A stretch of DNA of 35,939 bases from an uncultured Erysipelotrichaceae bacterium (GTDB lineage Bacteria; Bacillota_I; Bacilli_A; RF39; UBA660), in assembly GCA_902800945.1 (NCBI GenBank), contig CADCFX010000016.1, forward strand, positions 1 to 35,939. The letters are read 5' to 3'. Positions 16,198 to 23,861 of this stretch are shown here, piece after piece (position 1 is the first letter of the stretch; the number at the start of each line of letters is the position of its first letter). The notes under the pieces were generated by a model. The model did no database searches and was not told the DNA's origin. It saw nothing but the letters and a program-made list of their open reading frames with translations. A program made the translations under genes and the position numbers.

Positions 16198-17255
16198 TTA
16201 AACAATTTTAATACTAAATCCAATCTTGAGGACTGTTTAACATAACCCATATCCAGTTCTGTCTCTATCGGAGGAACAGATTGGTATAGTTGTTCCAAAT
16301 TACTGGTAAGAATAGCGTCTAAACCAGGTTCATAAAAATCCTTAATCGACATCTTAGCGTTTCTTTTTAAACCTATATTAAACCTCTTGATAACCTTTCT
16401 TATCTCGTCATAATAAAGCTTTCTGCTATTTTTATCGATTTCGGACGCTTGATTAACAGCTAAAACGGCCCTTTTAACTTCAACATAGAAATCCCTTTTT
16501 ATCGTATTTATATGACTGCTCTTCTGTAAAAGGGCAATATATCTTTTTTGTATAGCAAAGAACTCATTATTGTAAGCAATCCAATCTGAAGGAACAAAAT
16601 AATCATCATTTTCATTGTCAATAATGGGATTGTTATCTAACATCTTTGCAACAGGTTTTCCTACAGGATAGTAAAATCCAGCCGTTCTTAGTAATAGCAA
16701 ACCTACATGTATTAACTCTGCTTCAAATGCCGGAAGAGATTCTGTGGGTACAACATCACCAATTAAATATGAAGCAATAATTGCTGATAAAGATAATAAA
16801 AGAACAGTTAATTCTTTAGCGATAATTCGATCAGTAGAACATATACAATAATCTATATATTGTTTCAACAGTCTTAACTCGCCCAAATGGCTTGGCAAGA
16901 CATTTCCAAATCTATATCCAATATCTAATCGCTGTAATAGCTTTAATTGACTACTATCTATAGTTCTAGCCATAAGTTTTTCAAGATATATATTATTAAT
17001 GTTTGGCTGCTGTATCTCCTCATACTGATCCTTACTTAAAAGTATATAAAAAGCCTTTTTCCCGTTTGCGAATGCTGTAATATGAGGGTAGTCGCCATTG
17101 TCTCCCTGATAAACTAATAGGTAACTTTTTGTCATCTCACTATTAATGGCGTATAAAAAAACATTTAAAGGAATTCTCTTGGTGGATGAAACCAAAAAGC
17201 CATCATTAGCTAGTCTGTATTTGGTTAAAACTCTTTTATTCACAGTTTCTCCCAT
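16191..17255 (-). CDS. hypothetical protein, 354 aa
   Basis: I do not recognise this family. ATG at 17253-17255 is chosen over the upstream frame start at 17303 because AAGGGGGAAAA precedes it. The N-terminal third (VNKRVLTKYRLANDGFLVSS, YLLVYQGDNGDYPHITAF) looks like a small beta domain; the middle is helical with one hydrophobic stretch (LTVLLLSLSAIIASYLIGDV) that might be a buried helix or a membrane segment; the C-terminal third is helical and lysine-rich. No catalytic motif is obvious. It has its own strong promoter and terminator, so it is monocistronic. Its neighbour across the gap is a candidate large RNA, with no evidence that they are linked. Confidence 0.65.
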   Translation of the reverse strand: MGETVNKRVLTKYRLANDGFLVSSTKRIPLNVFLYAINSEMTKSYLLVYQGDNGDYPHITAFANGKKAFYILLSKDQYEEIQQPNINNIYLEKLMARTIDSSQLKLLQRLDIGYRFGNVLPSHLGELRLLKQYIDYCICSTDRIIAKELTVLLLSLSAIIASYLIGDVVPTESLPAFEAELIHVGLLLLRTAGFYYPVGKPVAKMLDNNPIIDNENDDYFVPSDWIAYNNEFFAIQKRYIALLQKSSHINTIKRDFYVEVKRAVLAVNQASEIDKNSRKLYYDEIRKVIKRFNIGLKRNAKMSIKDFYEPGLDAILTSNLEQLYQSVPPIETELDMGYVKQSSRLDLVLKLFKE

Positions 17256-17285
17256 CCTATTTTCCCCCTTTTTTGAACTAATAAG

Positions 17286-17314
17286 ATTATAGATTATACA
17301 CAACTCAAAGTCAA
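17286..17314 (-). promoter_or_regulatory. promoter of the reverse hypothetical gene
   Basis: Reverse strand TTGACT (17314-17309), 17-bp spacer, TATAAT (17291-17286). A second TATAAT (17298-17293) lies within the spacer. The leader is about 25 bases. Confidence 0.8.
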
Positions 17315-17435
17315 ACTAATATGTATTGCTTCAGTTGATACAATTGTAAATTAATTCTCAAGGCCCGAAAATAGGGGAAAAATCATTATTAAATATGAAA
17401 CATTTACAAAAATGTAAAAAAAATCAAAAAAAGTA

Positions 17436-17464
17436 TTTACAAATAAAAAGAAATATATTATCAT
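17436..17464 (+). promoter_or_regulatory. promoter of the candidate structured RNA
   Basis: TTTACA (17436-17441), 17-bp spacer, TATCAT (17459-17464). Transcription would begin near 17471, directly before the first hairpin. Confidence 0.7.
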
Positions 17465-17470
17465 AAATGT

Positions 17471-17898
17471 AGTGATAAGATATTATATATCATATCATTA
17501 GATGATATAACTTAGTCGTTATATTATCCGTATTAATAAGACTTGTTCTTATTAATATGTATTCTAATAGAAGTATAATAAAAATACTTTCTATTAGAGC
17601 CCTGTAGGTTAGTTTACTAACTTACAAATTTAAATGGTACACACTTAGTTGTGATATGCTTAAAAGCTTATCTGCTAAATAAATTACTATTTAAACGATT
17701 CGTTGTTTAAAGTGCTATAGCGTTGTAATATTATTATTTAGTAGCGAGCATACACTTAACTAATAATCCAGCCTTTATTTCTTGATTCTAAAAGTGGATT
17801 TGTAGAGATGTCAACTCGAGTGTGTGTAGTAAACCTGGCCGGCCTTTAATGGTTTACTACTTTCAAGACAAAGTTAGCCTTGACAAGCTAACTTTTTT
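17471..17898 (+). ncRNA. candidate large structured non-coding RNA, about 430 nt
   Basis: The 710-bp stretch 17256-17965 has no convincing gene but contains a promoter, a chain of strong inverted repeats and an intrinsic terminator. Stems seen by eye: ATATCAT/ATGATAT (17492-17508); ATTAATAAG/CTTATTAAT (17532-17556); a 13-14-bp stem with one bulge, 17563-17576 with 17584-17598; GTAGGTTAGT/ACTAACTTAC (17604-17625); a long multi-part arm 17645-17763 built from TTAGTT/AACTAA, GTG/CAC, TATGCT/AGCATA, CTGCTAAATAA/TTATTTAGTAG, ATTAC/GTAAT and TTTAAAC/GTTTAAA; GTAGTAAACC/GGTTTACTAC (17826-17860); and the terminator. I find no tmRNA, RNase P or SRP RNA signatures. It could be a known ornate class I cannot recall by sequence, a new one, or a long attenuator leader for the gene at 17966. 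Confidence 0.6.
17870..17898 (+). terminator. intrinsic terminator of the candidate RNA
   Basis: AAAGTTAGC (17870-17878) pairs perfectly with GCTAACTTT (17887-17895), with six T in a row at 17893-17898. A preceding perfect stem GTAGTAAACC/GGTTTACTAC (17826-17860) may assist or act as a first terminator. Confidence 0.8.
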
Positions 17899-17909
17899 CG
17901 TGGATAAAT

Positions 17910-17938
17910 TTGCCTATTTCGTTAGGAAAAGTTATAAT
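17910..17938 (+). promoter_or_regulatory. probable promoter of the transglutaminase-like gene
   Basis: TTGCCT (17910-17915), 17-bp spacer, TATAAT (17933-17938), placed after the terminator. It would give a short leader holding AAGGGGGT before ATG 17966 and would make the upstream RNA a separate transcript. Confidence 0.6.
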
Positions 17939-17965
17939 TGTGAAAGTGATAAGGGGGTAAAAACA

Positions 17966-18883
17966 ATGGATTACAGGGGATATATATCGAAACTTCGAAC
18001 AATTGAAATGAGACAAACATTGCTTGGACCTGACGAAGATGAATTAAAAAAAGCATATAGAATAGTTAAAGAACTTCAAACGAATTGCGGAGTTGACGTT
18101 AATAGTGAAATGAGATTGGAACCACTTAGAATCTTGAGCGATATGGAAAAAAGTTTTGAAAATAAAATGATAGTGTTGAATGATTTCAGGGAATTGAAAG
18201 CAATAACGGAAAAGAATAATGCTGAGATGACTTTGGATAATATAGTGAAACTAGCTCGTCAACGGCTAATGCTTCAACAATTTGGACACGTAATAGAGGA
18301 CTATAGTAAATTAAGAACATTAAATATGTGTGAAGTGATGTCGCGATGTGTCTTAGACATTTGTAATGAGGTAGGGGTTAAGGCGGAACTTAAATGCATT
18401 AATGCTGGATATACTAACCAAACAGATGTTTTTGGCGGCTATGGATATCACTTTGTAGTAATAGTTTATTTACAAGGAGAAAGATTTTTGGTAGACGTTT
18501 CTTACTCGCAGTTTTTTGGGATGGACCATAACATGATAGAAAGGCTCGGAATATGCGATATATTGAACTGTGCACCTGGCCTTTATATGACAATGACCGA
18601 AGAAAGACTTAAGGTAGCAAAAAGAATACTAAGAGATGGGTGGATTGAACTAACTGACTATAATTTGAAAAACTATTTAGATGGATTTACCTTGTGGTAT
18701 AGAAATGGCCTATATTATGAAAATACACAAGATTTTAGCTATATAGTTCCATATACTGCTTATGATTACAAGAGATTCTTAAGTGGGGAAGATAGCTTGC
18801 TAAATCACGAAAATCCAGAATATATTGGTTATCAGCGTAAACCACTGAAAGATCCGCATTTAGATTTTAGTAGAAGATTATAA
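17966..18883 (+). CDS. transglutaminase-like (papain-fold) protein, 305 aa
   Basis: ATG 17966 follows AAGGGGGT; the longer frame from 17822 would cross two hairpins including a terminator and is rejected. No signal peptide or membrane segment. Residues 118-180 look like a transglutaminase-core triad: a helix with cysteines (NMCEVMSRCVLDICNEVGVK; C122, C128 or C133), a strand with H162 (GYGYHFVVIVYLQGERF) and D177 (LVDVSYSQFF). The last two resemble the H-x-x-x-x-V...g-x-x-y-x-V-D-V pattern of bacterial transglutaminase-like cysteine hydrolases and of arylamine acetyltransferases. The N-terminal 115 residues are helical. Substrate unknown. The gene stands alone between the candidate RNA and the VanZ-like gene. 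Confidence 0.6.
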   Translation: MDYRGYISKLRTIEMRQTLLGPDEDELKKAYRIVKELQTNCGVDVNSEMRLEPLRILSDMEKSFENKMIVLNDFRELKAITEKNNAEMTLDNIVKLARQRLMLQQFGHVIEDYSKLRTLNMCEVMSRCVLDICNEVGVKAELKCINAGYTNQTDVFGGYGYHFVVIVYLQGERFLVDVSYSQFFGMDHNMIERLGICDILNCAPGLYMTMTEERLKVAKRILRDGWIELTDYNLKNYLDGFTLWYRNGLYYENTQDFSYIVPYTAYDYKRFLSGEDSLLNHENPEYIGYQRKPLKDPHLDFSRRL

Positions 18884-18887
18884 AACG

Positions 18888-18896
18888 TGATATAAT
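18888..18896 (+). promoter_or_regulatory. possible extended -10 promoter of the VanZ-like gene
   Basis: TGATATAAT (TGnTATAAT) just after the preceding stop codon. The leader would be only about 12 bases, carrying GAGGATGAT before ATG 18915. Confidence 0.45.
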
Positions 18897-18914
18897 TGCC
18901 ATGAGGATGATATC

Positions 18915-19385
18915 ATGAATAAAAAAGCAATAATATTATGGGTAATAACATTTATGTGGATGGGAATAATATTTTCTTTTTCCGCTACAACTGGAGATGA
19001 CTCCTCGTCCAAAAGTAAAAAGTTTACCTATGAAATTATAAATATTATCAAAAAGAATGAGAAAGAATCACAAATACATAAACAAGTAGAAAAAGCCAAT
19101 CCTAAGATAAGAAAAATTGCACATGCTTTTGAATATGCAGTTCTCTATATATTAGTTCTGCTATCATTAAAAGAAACGATAAAAAATACCAATAAAACAT
19201 ATTTAATTGCTTTGATATTATGCGTCTTATATGCGGCAACGGATGAAGCTCATCAATTATTTGTGAATGGCCGCTCTGGAGAACTAAGAGATGTAGTTAT
19301 AGATACTGCCGGTGCAGTCATAGGGCTATTAATATACGAAATAATAAAAAAAGTAAGTAAAAAACTAAAGAAAATAAAGGGCTGA
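18915..19385 (+). CDS. VanZ-like family membrane protein
   Basis: A 156-residue protein with four predicted membrane helices. It shows the VanZ-like signature spread over the helices: WMGIIFSFSATTGDDSS near the start, KIRKIAHAFEYAVLY in the middle, and ATDEAHQLFVNGRSGELRDV then VIDTAGAVIGLLIYE at the end. VanZ itself gives low-level teicoplanin resistance, but most family members are of unknown function; no other glycopeptide resistance genes are nearby, so resistance should not be assumed. It ends in TGA. The gene lies just upstream of the heat-shock regulated clpB, with its own ribosome site. Confidence 0.88.
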   Translation: MNKKAIILWVITFMWMGIIFSFSATTGDDSSSKSKKFTYEIINIIKKNEKESQIHKQVEKANPKIRKIAHAFEYAVLYILVLLSLKETIKNTNKTYLIALILCVLYAATDEAHQLFVNGRSGELRDVVIDTAGAVIGLLIYEIIKKVSKKLKKIKG

Positions 19386-19405
19386 AATAAATCGGCCTTT
19401 TTAAA
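19376..19405 (+). terminator. weak terminator-like hairpin after the VanZ-like gene
   Basis: AAAGG...CCTTTTT can pair around the stop codon, with one mismatch further in, followed by five T. It is imperfect and of low confidence. Confidence 0.35.
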
Positions 19406-19415
19406 AAAACAGCAA

Positions 19416-19442
19416 TTAGCACTCTCTATTGACAAGTGCTAA
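19416..19442 (+). promoter_or_regulatory. CIRCE operator (HrcA-binding site)
   Basis: TTAGCACTC, nine bases, AAGTGCTAA: the CIRCE inverted repeat with a single departure (G to A at the first base of the right arm). It overlaps the -35 box of the clpB promoter, as expected for HrcA repression. hrcA itself is not in the window. Confidence 0.95.
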
Positions 19443-19456
19443 TTTTGTGCTATAAT
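19429..19456 (+). promoter_or_regulatory. clpB promoter
   Basis: TTGACA (19429-19434), 16-bp spacer, TATAAT (19451-19456). Both hexamers are perfect. The -35 lies within the CIRCE element. Confidence 0.93.
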
Positions 19457-19482
19457 GTACCTAGAAAAAAGGAGGGATATAT

Positions 19483-21600
19483 ATGAATTATGGATATCCA
19501 CAACAAGAAGAAGAGGACGTATTAGTAAAATACGGTCGCGATATTACAGAACTAGCTAAAAACAATAAAATAGATCCAGTTATAGGTCGCGACGAAGAAA
19601 TTAGAAGTATAACAAGAATATTGTCTCGTAAAACCAAGAATAACCCAGTTCTAATTGGAGAACCAGGAGTAGGAAAAACAGCAATTGTAGAAGGTTTGGC
19701 ACTCCGCATAGTAAGTGGGGATGTCCCAGAAAGTTTAAAAAAGAAAACTATTTGGGAATTAGATTTAGCAGCATTAGTTGCTGGAGCTAAATATCGTGGT
19801 GAATTTGAAGAGAGATTAAAAGCGGTTCTAAATAAGATTAAAGAATCTGACGGCTCTATTATCATGTTTATTGACGAAATACATATGATAGTAGGTGATG
19901 GCGCCGAGGGTACAATGAACGTTGGTAATATGCTAAAGCCGATGTTAGCCCGCGGAGAGATAAAATGTATCGGAGCAACAACGTTAAATGAATATCGTAA
20001 ATACATTGAGAAAGACGGCGCTTTAGAAAGACGTTTCCAAAAGATTATTGTTCAAGCTCCAACAGTTGAAGATACAATAGCCATTTTAAGAGGGTTAAAA
20101 AACTCCTTTGAAGTTCATCACGGGGTGACAATTAAAGATAGAGCATTAATTGCTGCTGCCACTTTATCTGACCGCTATATAACAGATAGATTTCTACCGG
20201 ATAAAGCTATTGATTTGGTTGATGAGGCCTGCGCAACGATTAAAGTCGAAATGGATTCGGTACCGGTTCCTTTGGATAAACTTACAAGGCGAATAATGTT
20301 GCTGGAAATTGAAAGACAATCTTTGAAAAAAGAAAAAGATGATAATTCTAAAAAAAGATTGGAAGAATTAGACAAAGAACTATATGAATTGAAATTGAAA
20401 GAAACCAAGTTGAAGGAGGACTTTGCTAAAGAAAAAGAAGCTAATGAAAAAATACTAGATAAGAAAAAATCTTTAGAAATAGCCCGCCGCCGTTTAAAAG
20501 AAGCGGAAAATAGTTATGATCTAGAAACAGCGGCACGTCTAAGCCATGGCGAAATACCAAAACTGGAACAAGAACTAGAAGAATTGCAAAAGAATACTAA
20601 AAATACTTTGCTAAGTGACACTGTTAAAGAAGAAGATATCGCTTCGGTAATATCTAAGTGGACAAACGTCCCTATATCAAAGCTAGTTGAAGGGGAAAAA
20701 GACAAATTATTAAAACTTGAAGAAAATATGAAAAAAAGAGTAATAGGGCAAGATAAAGTATTAAACAAAGTAACTAATGCTATTATAAGAAGCAGAGCTG
20801 GTATCAAGGACCCTAATCGTCCAATCGGATCGTTCTTATTCCTTGGCCCAACAGGAGTTGGTAAAACAGAAGTTGCTAAAACTTTGGCGTATGAACTCTT
20901 TGATGACGAAAGACATATGATAAGAATTGATATGTCGGAATACATGGAGAGTTTTAATGTTTCTCGTTTAATTGGCGCAGCTCCAGGATATGTCGGCTAT
21001 GAAGAAGGTGGCCAACTTACCGAAGCAGTACGTCGTAATCCTTATTCGATAGTGTTATTTGATGAAATTGAAAAAGCACATCGGGATGTGTTTAATATCT
21101 TATTACAAATACTAGATGATGGTCGTATCACTGATTCACAAGGTCGTACTGTTGATTTTAAAAATACAATAATAATAATGACCAGCAATATAGGCAGTGA
21201 ATATATACTAGAAAACCTACCTAATAAAGAAGAGCTAATTAATAAAGAATTACACTCCACGTTTAAACCGGAATTCCTAAATAGAATAGATGAAATCATT
21301 TACTTTAATTCTCTTAATAAAGACGTAGTTTATCAAATACTGGATAAGATCATCAAAGATATAGAATATCGTCTAAAAGATCGGAATATTACTATTGAAT
21401 TAACTAATGAAGCTAAAGAATATATTATTAATAATTCTTATGACGAGTCTTTTGGAGCTCGTCCAATCAAGAGATTTGTCTCTGACAACTTAGAAACGTT
21501 ACTAGCAATGGAATTGATAAATGACAAGATTAAAGATGGATCTCATCTAGTGGTTGATATTGCTAATGGAAAGTTAGTTATTAAAGAAGGAAAGGAATAA
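19483..21600 (+). CDS. clpB: ClpB-type disaggregase lacking the N-terminal domain
   Basis: A Hsp100 ATPase that threads aggregated proteins through a hexamer, usually with DnaK. The 705-residue product starts at the first AAA+ module: GEPGVGKT (59-66), IMFIDEIH, then [21 protein letters not shown] coiled-coil middle domain follows at about 260-385, rich in E, K and L and ending before the WTNVPISKL segment. The second module has GPTGVGKT (455-462), [11 protein letters not shown] and the [10 protein letters not shown]-terminal region. The middle domain and lack of an IGF-type ClpP loop favour ClpB over ClpA/ClpC. ClpB is normally about 860 residues; here the N-domain is absent, as in several Mollicutes ClpB proteins. 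ATG 19483 has GGAGGGATATAT upstream. Controlled by CIRCE. Confidence 0.93.
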   Translation: MNYGYPQQEEEDVLVKYGRDITELAKNNKIDPVIGRDEEIRSITRILSRKTKNNPVLIGEPGVGKTAIVEGLALRIVSGDVPESLKKKTIWELDLAALVAGAKYRGEFEERLKAVLNKIKESDGSIIMFIDEIHMIVGDGAEGTMNVGNMLKPMLARGEIKCIGATTLNEYRKYIEKDGALERRFQKIIVQAPTVEDTIAILRGLKNSFEVHHGVTIKDRALIAAATLSDRYITDRFLPDKAIDLVDEACATIKVEMDSVPVPLDKLTRRIMLLEIERQSLKKEKDDNSKKRLEELDKELYELKLKETKLKEDFAKEKEANEKILDKKKSLEIARRRLKEAENSYDLETAARLSHGEIPKLEQELEELQKNTKNTLLSDTVKEEDIASVISKWTNVPISKLVEGEKDKLLKLEENMKKRVIGQDKVLNKVTNAIIRSRAGIKDPNRPIGSFLFLGPTGVGKTEVAKTLAYELFDDERHMIRIDMSEYMESFNVSRLIGAAPGYVGYEEGGQLTEAVRRNPYSIVLFDEIEKAHRDVFNILLQILDDGRITDSQGRTVDFKNTIIIMTSNIGSEYILENLPNKEELINKELHSTFKPEFLNRIDEIIYFNSLNKDVVYQILDKIIKDIEYRLKDRNITIELTNEAKEYIINNSYDESFGARPIKRFVSDNLETLLAMELINDKIKDGSHLVVDIANGKLVIKEGKE

Positions 21601-21629
21601 AAAGGTACATTGTCAATGTACCTTTTTTT
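21601..21629 (+). terminator. clpB terminator
   Basis: Stem AAAGGTACATT/AATGTACCTTT (21601-21611, 21615-21625) with a three-base loop and a T-run, immediately after the stop codon. Confidence 0.9.
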
Positions 21630-21639
21630 ATGCTATTAT
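21610..21639 (+). promoter_or_regulatory. possible promoter of the lipase-like gene
   Basis: TTGTCA (21610-21615), 18-bp spacer, TATTAT (21634-21639), overlapping the clpB terminator. The position before GAGGAGTGA and ATG 21662 fits. Confidence 0.5.
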
Positions 21640-21661
21640 GATTCTACGAGGAGTGATTTGT

Positions 21662-22993
21662 ATGGCTTATTTAACTATTGTTATTAATACAATTCTTGTG
21701 TTTTTTATATCTAATGCTTATTTATTTAATAAAAGTTATGCTATTAAAACACCAACCATACTAATGATATTTTTGATATCTTTGTTTATTGTAATAAATA
21801 TATTTCCATCGTTATTTGCCAAAAGGTTAAATGATAAAAATCTTTATAAAATTAGGAATGGTTATAGATTGTTAATAGTATTCTTTGCTAATCTATTGCT
21901 ATGTTCTGGTATATATTTATTTAGTATTATTAAATATAATGTTGATATAAAAGTATTATTAATAAACCTATTAATAATAATACTAGTTCTAAACATTGTA
22001 TTTTGGAATGGCATTATAAGAGTATATTTATTTTCTGAACAACTAGGTATTAGATACCGCTTTGTTGGTTTGTTAGTGGGGCTAGTGCCAATTGTTCATT
22101 TAGTTATGCTGGTTAAAATAATAAAAATATGTCGAAATGAAGTGGAATTTGAAAATAATAAAATAATAATAAATATTGATAGAAAAAATAAACAAGTGTG
22201 CAAAACTAAATATCCATTATTATTAGTTCACGGTATTTTCTTTAGAGATTTTGAACACTTAAACTACTGGGGAAGAATTCCTGATGAATTAATTAAAAAT
22301 GGAGCTACGGTTTATTATGGGAATCATTCTTCGTCATTATCTGTTAAGGATTCGGCAGAAGAATTAGCCAGTAGAATAAAAGATATTATAAAAGAAACAA
22401 ATTGTAAAAAAGTAAATATCATCGCCCATTCTAAAGGCGGATTAGATACCAGATATGCGATATCTAACCTTGGAATGGACAAATATATTGCGTCTTTGAC
22501 TATGATTAATACTCCTAACCATGGTTGCGTGTTTGCGGATTACTTGCTTAATAAAGCTCCTGACGGATTAAAAGAAGCGGTGGCTAAAAGCTATAATTTT
22601 GCCTTAAAAAAGTTAGGAGATAAAGCCCCTGATTTTATTGCTGGCGTTACAGACCTAACGTCATCGGAAGTGGAAAAAATGAATGAAAAAATGCCAGCAT
22701 CCCCTAAAGTAAAATATAAATCTTATGGATCAGTGTTAAAAAAAGCAACTGGTGGCAGATTTCCGCTTAATCTTACTAATAATTTTGTAAAACTATTTGA
22801 CGGAAAAAATGATGGTTTAGTAGGAATAGAATCGTTTCCGGTATATGATGATTTCACTCTAATAGAATCACCTTTTAAAAGAGGAATATCTCATGGTGAT
22901 GTAATTGATTTGAATAGAGAAAATATACCTGGTTATGATGTAAGAGAATTTTACGTTGATCTAGTTAGTGACTTAAAAGATAAAGGCTTTTGA
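21662..22993 (+). CDS. membrane-anchored lipase-like alpha/beta hydrolase
   Basis: The 443-residue protein has five hydrophobic helices in the first 165 residues and then a hydrolase domain. That domain opens with YPLLLVHGIFFRD (oxyanion-loop strand HG) and WGRIPDELIKNGATVYY, has the nucleophile elbow IIAHSKGGLDTRYA with Ser257 in an A-x-S-x-G form, and provides Asp384 (DGKNDGLVG) and His411 (ISHGDVIDL) as likely triad members. This resembles triacylglycerol lipase/PGAP1-like families acting on lipids. ATG 21662 is preferred over 21638 because GAGGAGTGATTTGT precedes it. The membrane N-terminus is unusual for such lipases and suggests a membrane-lipid substrate. Ends in TGA. Confidence 0.85.
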   Translation: MAYLTIVINTILVFFISNAYLFNKSYAIKTPTILMIFLISLFIVINIFPSLFAKRLNDKNLYKIRNGYRLLIVFFANLLLCSGIYLFSIIKYNVDIKVLLINLLIIILVLNIVFWNGIIRVYLFSEQLGIRYRFVGLLVGLVPIVHLVMLVKIIKICRNEVEFENNKIIINIDRKNKQVCKTKYPLLLVHGIFFRDFEHLNYWGRIPDELIKNGATVYYGNHSSSLSVKDSAEELASRIKDIIKETNCKKVNIIAHSKGGLDTRYAISNLGMDKYIASLTMINTPNHGCVFADYLLNKAPDGLKEAVAKSYNFALKKLGDKAPDFIAGVTDLTSSEVEKMNEKMPASPKVKYKSYGSVLKKATGGRFPLNLTNNFVKLFDGKNDGLVGIESFPVYDDFTLIESPFKRGISHGDVIDLNRENIPGYDVREFYVDLVSDLKDKGF

Positions 22994-23025
22994 AATATGG
23001 AAGAAAGAAACCAACTGCTGAAAAC

Positions 23026-23053
23026 TAGACAAAATGAAAAAAATCATTATAAT
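23026..23053 (+). promoter_or_regulatory. promoter of the 205-aa hypothetical gene
   Basis: TAGACA (23026-23031), 16-bp spacer, TATAAT (23048-23053), 25 bases before ATG 23079. Confidence 0.7.
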
Positions 23054-23078
23054 AAACACTGAAAAAGGAAGGATATTT

Positions 23079-23696
23079 ATGCAAAAACCAAAAAAATGTA
23101 TCTCCAAAGGGAATCCTAATTATGCGCAATTACTTCGATATGTAAATGAGGCGGCAAGAAGCCTTATTGAAAAAATAGCTGGTAAAGAATTGTCGTCTGA
23201 AGAAACCGCAAAAAGGAGCTTGCTTAATTCCCTTGGATTCATTAGCGATTTTTATACGAATCCTAATAGCGAAGGGACTCTGGTAATAGTGGTAAATGCT
23301 AAAGGAGTTCCATTTCACTTTCTATGTCATCTTGACACTGAGATATTGGATATGGCTAATAAACTAGCGTCTTATCATAGACAAAAACCGGTATATGCCC
23401 CATCTTTAGAAGACTTGGGTAAAGATGGCTACGTAGTTGTAACGGCTCAAAAAAAGAAAATATCACCAGCGATTTATTACAGCGATCCAACACCGGAACA
23501 ATTCGCCTTCATAGGAGCGTTAAATCAGGTATTACCTTGGGATGAATATAAGCTACCTGAAGGAAATAAGATAGAACCTCCTGTAATTATACCTGCTTTA
23601 ACTACTCCTATTATTGAAGAGGAAGGTAAGGAATCAGCCGGGGAATATGACTCGCCATCACCTTTAACTTTAGGAAGAAAAGGACCACAAAAATAA
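23079..23696 (+). CDS. hypothetical protein, 205 aa
   Basis: I do not recognise this family. ATG 23079 follows AAGGAAGGATATTT, which decides the start over ATG 23034. There is no signal peptide or membrane segment. Residues 15-70 are helical; the middle (EGTLVIVVNAKGVPFHFLCH, DGYVVVTAQKKKISPAIYY) looks like an alternating alpha/beta core; the last 45 residues are a proline- and glutamate-rich, probably disordered tail (PPVIIPALTTPIIEEE). It is monocistronic: its own promoter precedes it and a terminator starts within its last codons. Its location just before the SipW/TasA operon may be incidental. Confidence 0.65.
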   Translation: MQKPKKCISKGNPNYAQLLRYVNEAARSLIEKIAGKELSSEETAKRSLLNSLGFISDFYTNPNSEGTLVIVVNAKGVPFHFLCHLDTEILDMANKLASYHRQKPVYAPSLEDLGKDGYVVVTAQKKKISPAIYYSDPTPEQFAFIGALNQVLPWDEYKLPEGNKIEPPVIIPALTTPIIEEEGKESAGEYDSPSPLTLGRKGPQK

Positions 23697-23708
23697 TGTG
23701 GTTTTTTA
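23684..23708 (+). terminator. terminator overlapping the 205-aa gene stop
   Basis: ACCACA/TGTGGT stem (23684-23689 with 23697-23702) followed by six T. Confidence 0.75.
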
Positions 23709-23754
23709 TATTGAAAAAACAAAAATAGTTAGGCAAATAATTCGATTATTTAAA

Positions 23755-23783
23755 TTGAAATATAGCATTTCTTATTGTATAAT
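23755..23783 (+). promoter_or_regulatory. promoter of the ten-gene SipW/TasA/McrB-like operon
   Basis: TTGAAA (23755-23760), 17-bp spacer, TATAAT (23778-23783). The -10 context TGTATAATTATA is the same as at the second fibre operon promoter (32674-32702), which hints at joint control. Confidence 0.85.
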
Positions 23784-23808
23784 TATACGTATAGAATAAG
23801 GAATTTTT

Positions 23809-23837
23809 TTATCGTGGGAAAAACTAGCTTACGATAA
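23809..23837 (+). promoter_or_regulatory. leader hairpin of the large operon
   Basis: TTATCGT/ACGATAA (23809-23815, 23831-23837) can form a stem with a 15-base loop in the roughly 70-base leader. It has no T-run, so it is not a terminator; a regulator site or mRNA stabiliser is possible. Confidence 0.4.
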
Positions 23838-23861
23838 TGAACAATAGAAAGAGTGGTTTAT

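Noticed and set aside
17471-17898. tmRNA, RNase P RNA or SRP RNA
   Set aside because: No tRNA-like ends or tag frame, no GAGGAAAGTCC-type segment and no GGAAGGAAGCAGC-type loop are present.
17822-17965. N-terminal extension of the transglutaminase-like protein
   Set aside because: This part lies in two perfect hairpins including a terminator, while AAGGGGGT just before ATG 17966 marks the true start.
18915-19385. Glycopeptide resistance locus
   Set aside because: VanZ-like proteins are common without resistance and no vanHAX/RS genes are near.
19488-20945. Long reverse-strand open frames within clpB (172 and 143 aa)
   Set aside because: They are shadows of a strongly supported clpB gene, have no ribosome sites and give serine-rich products typical of antisense frames.
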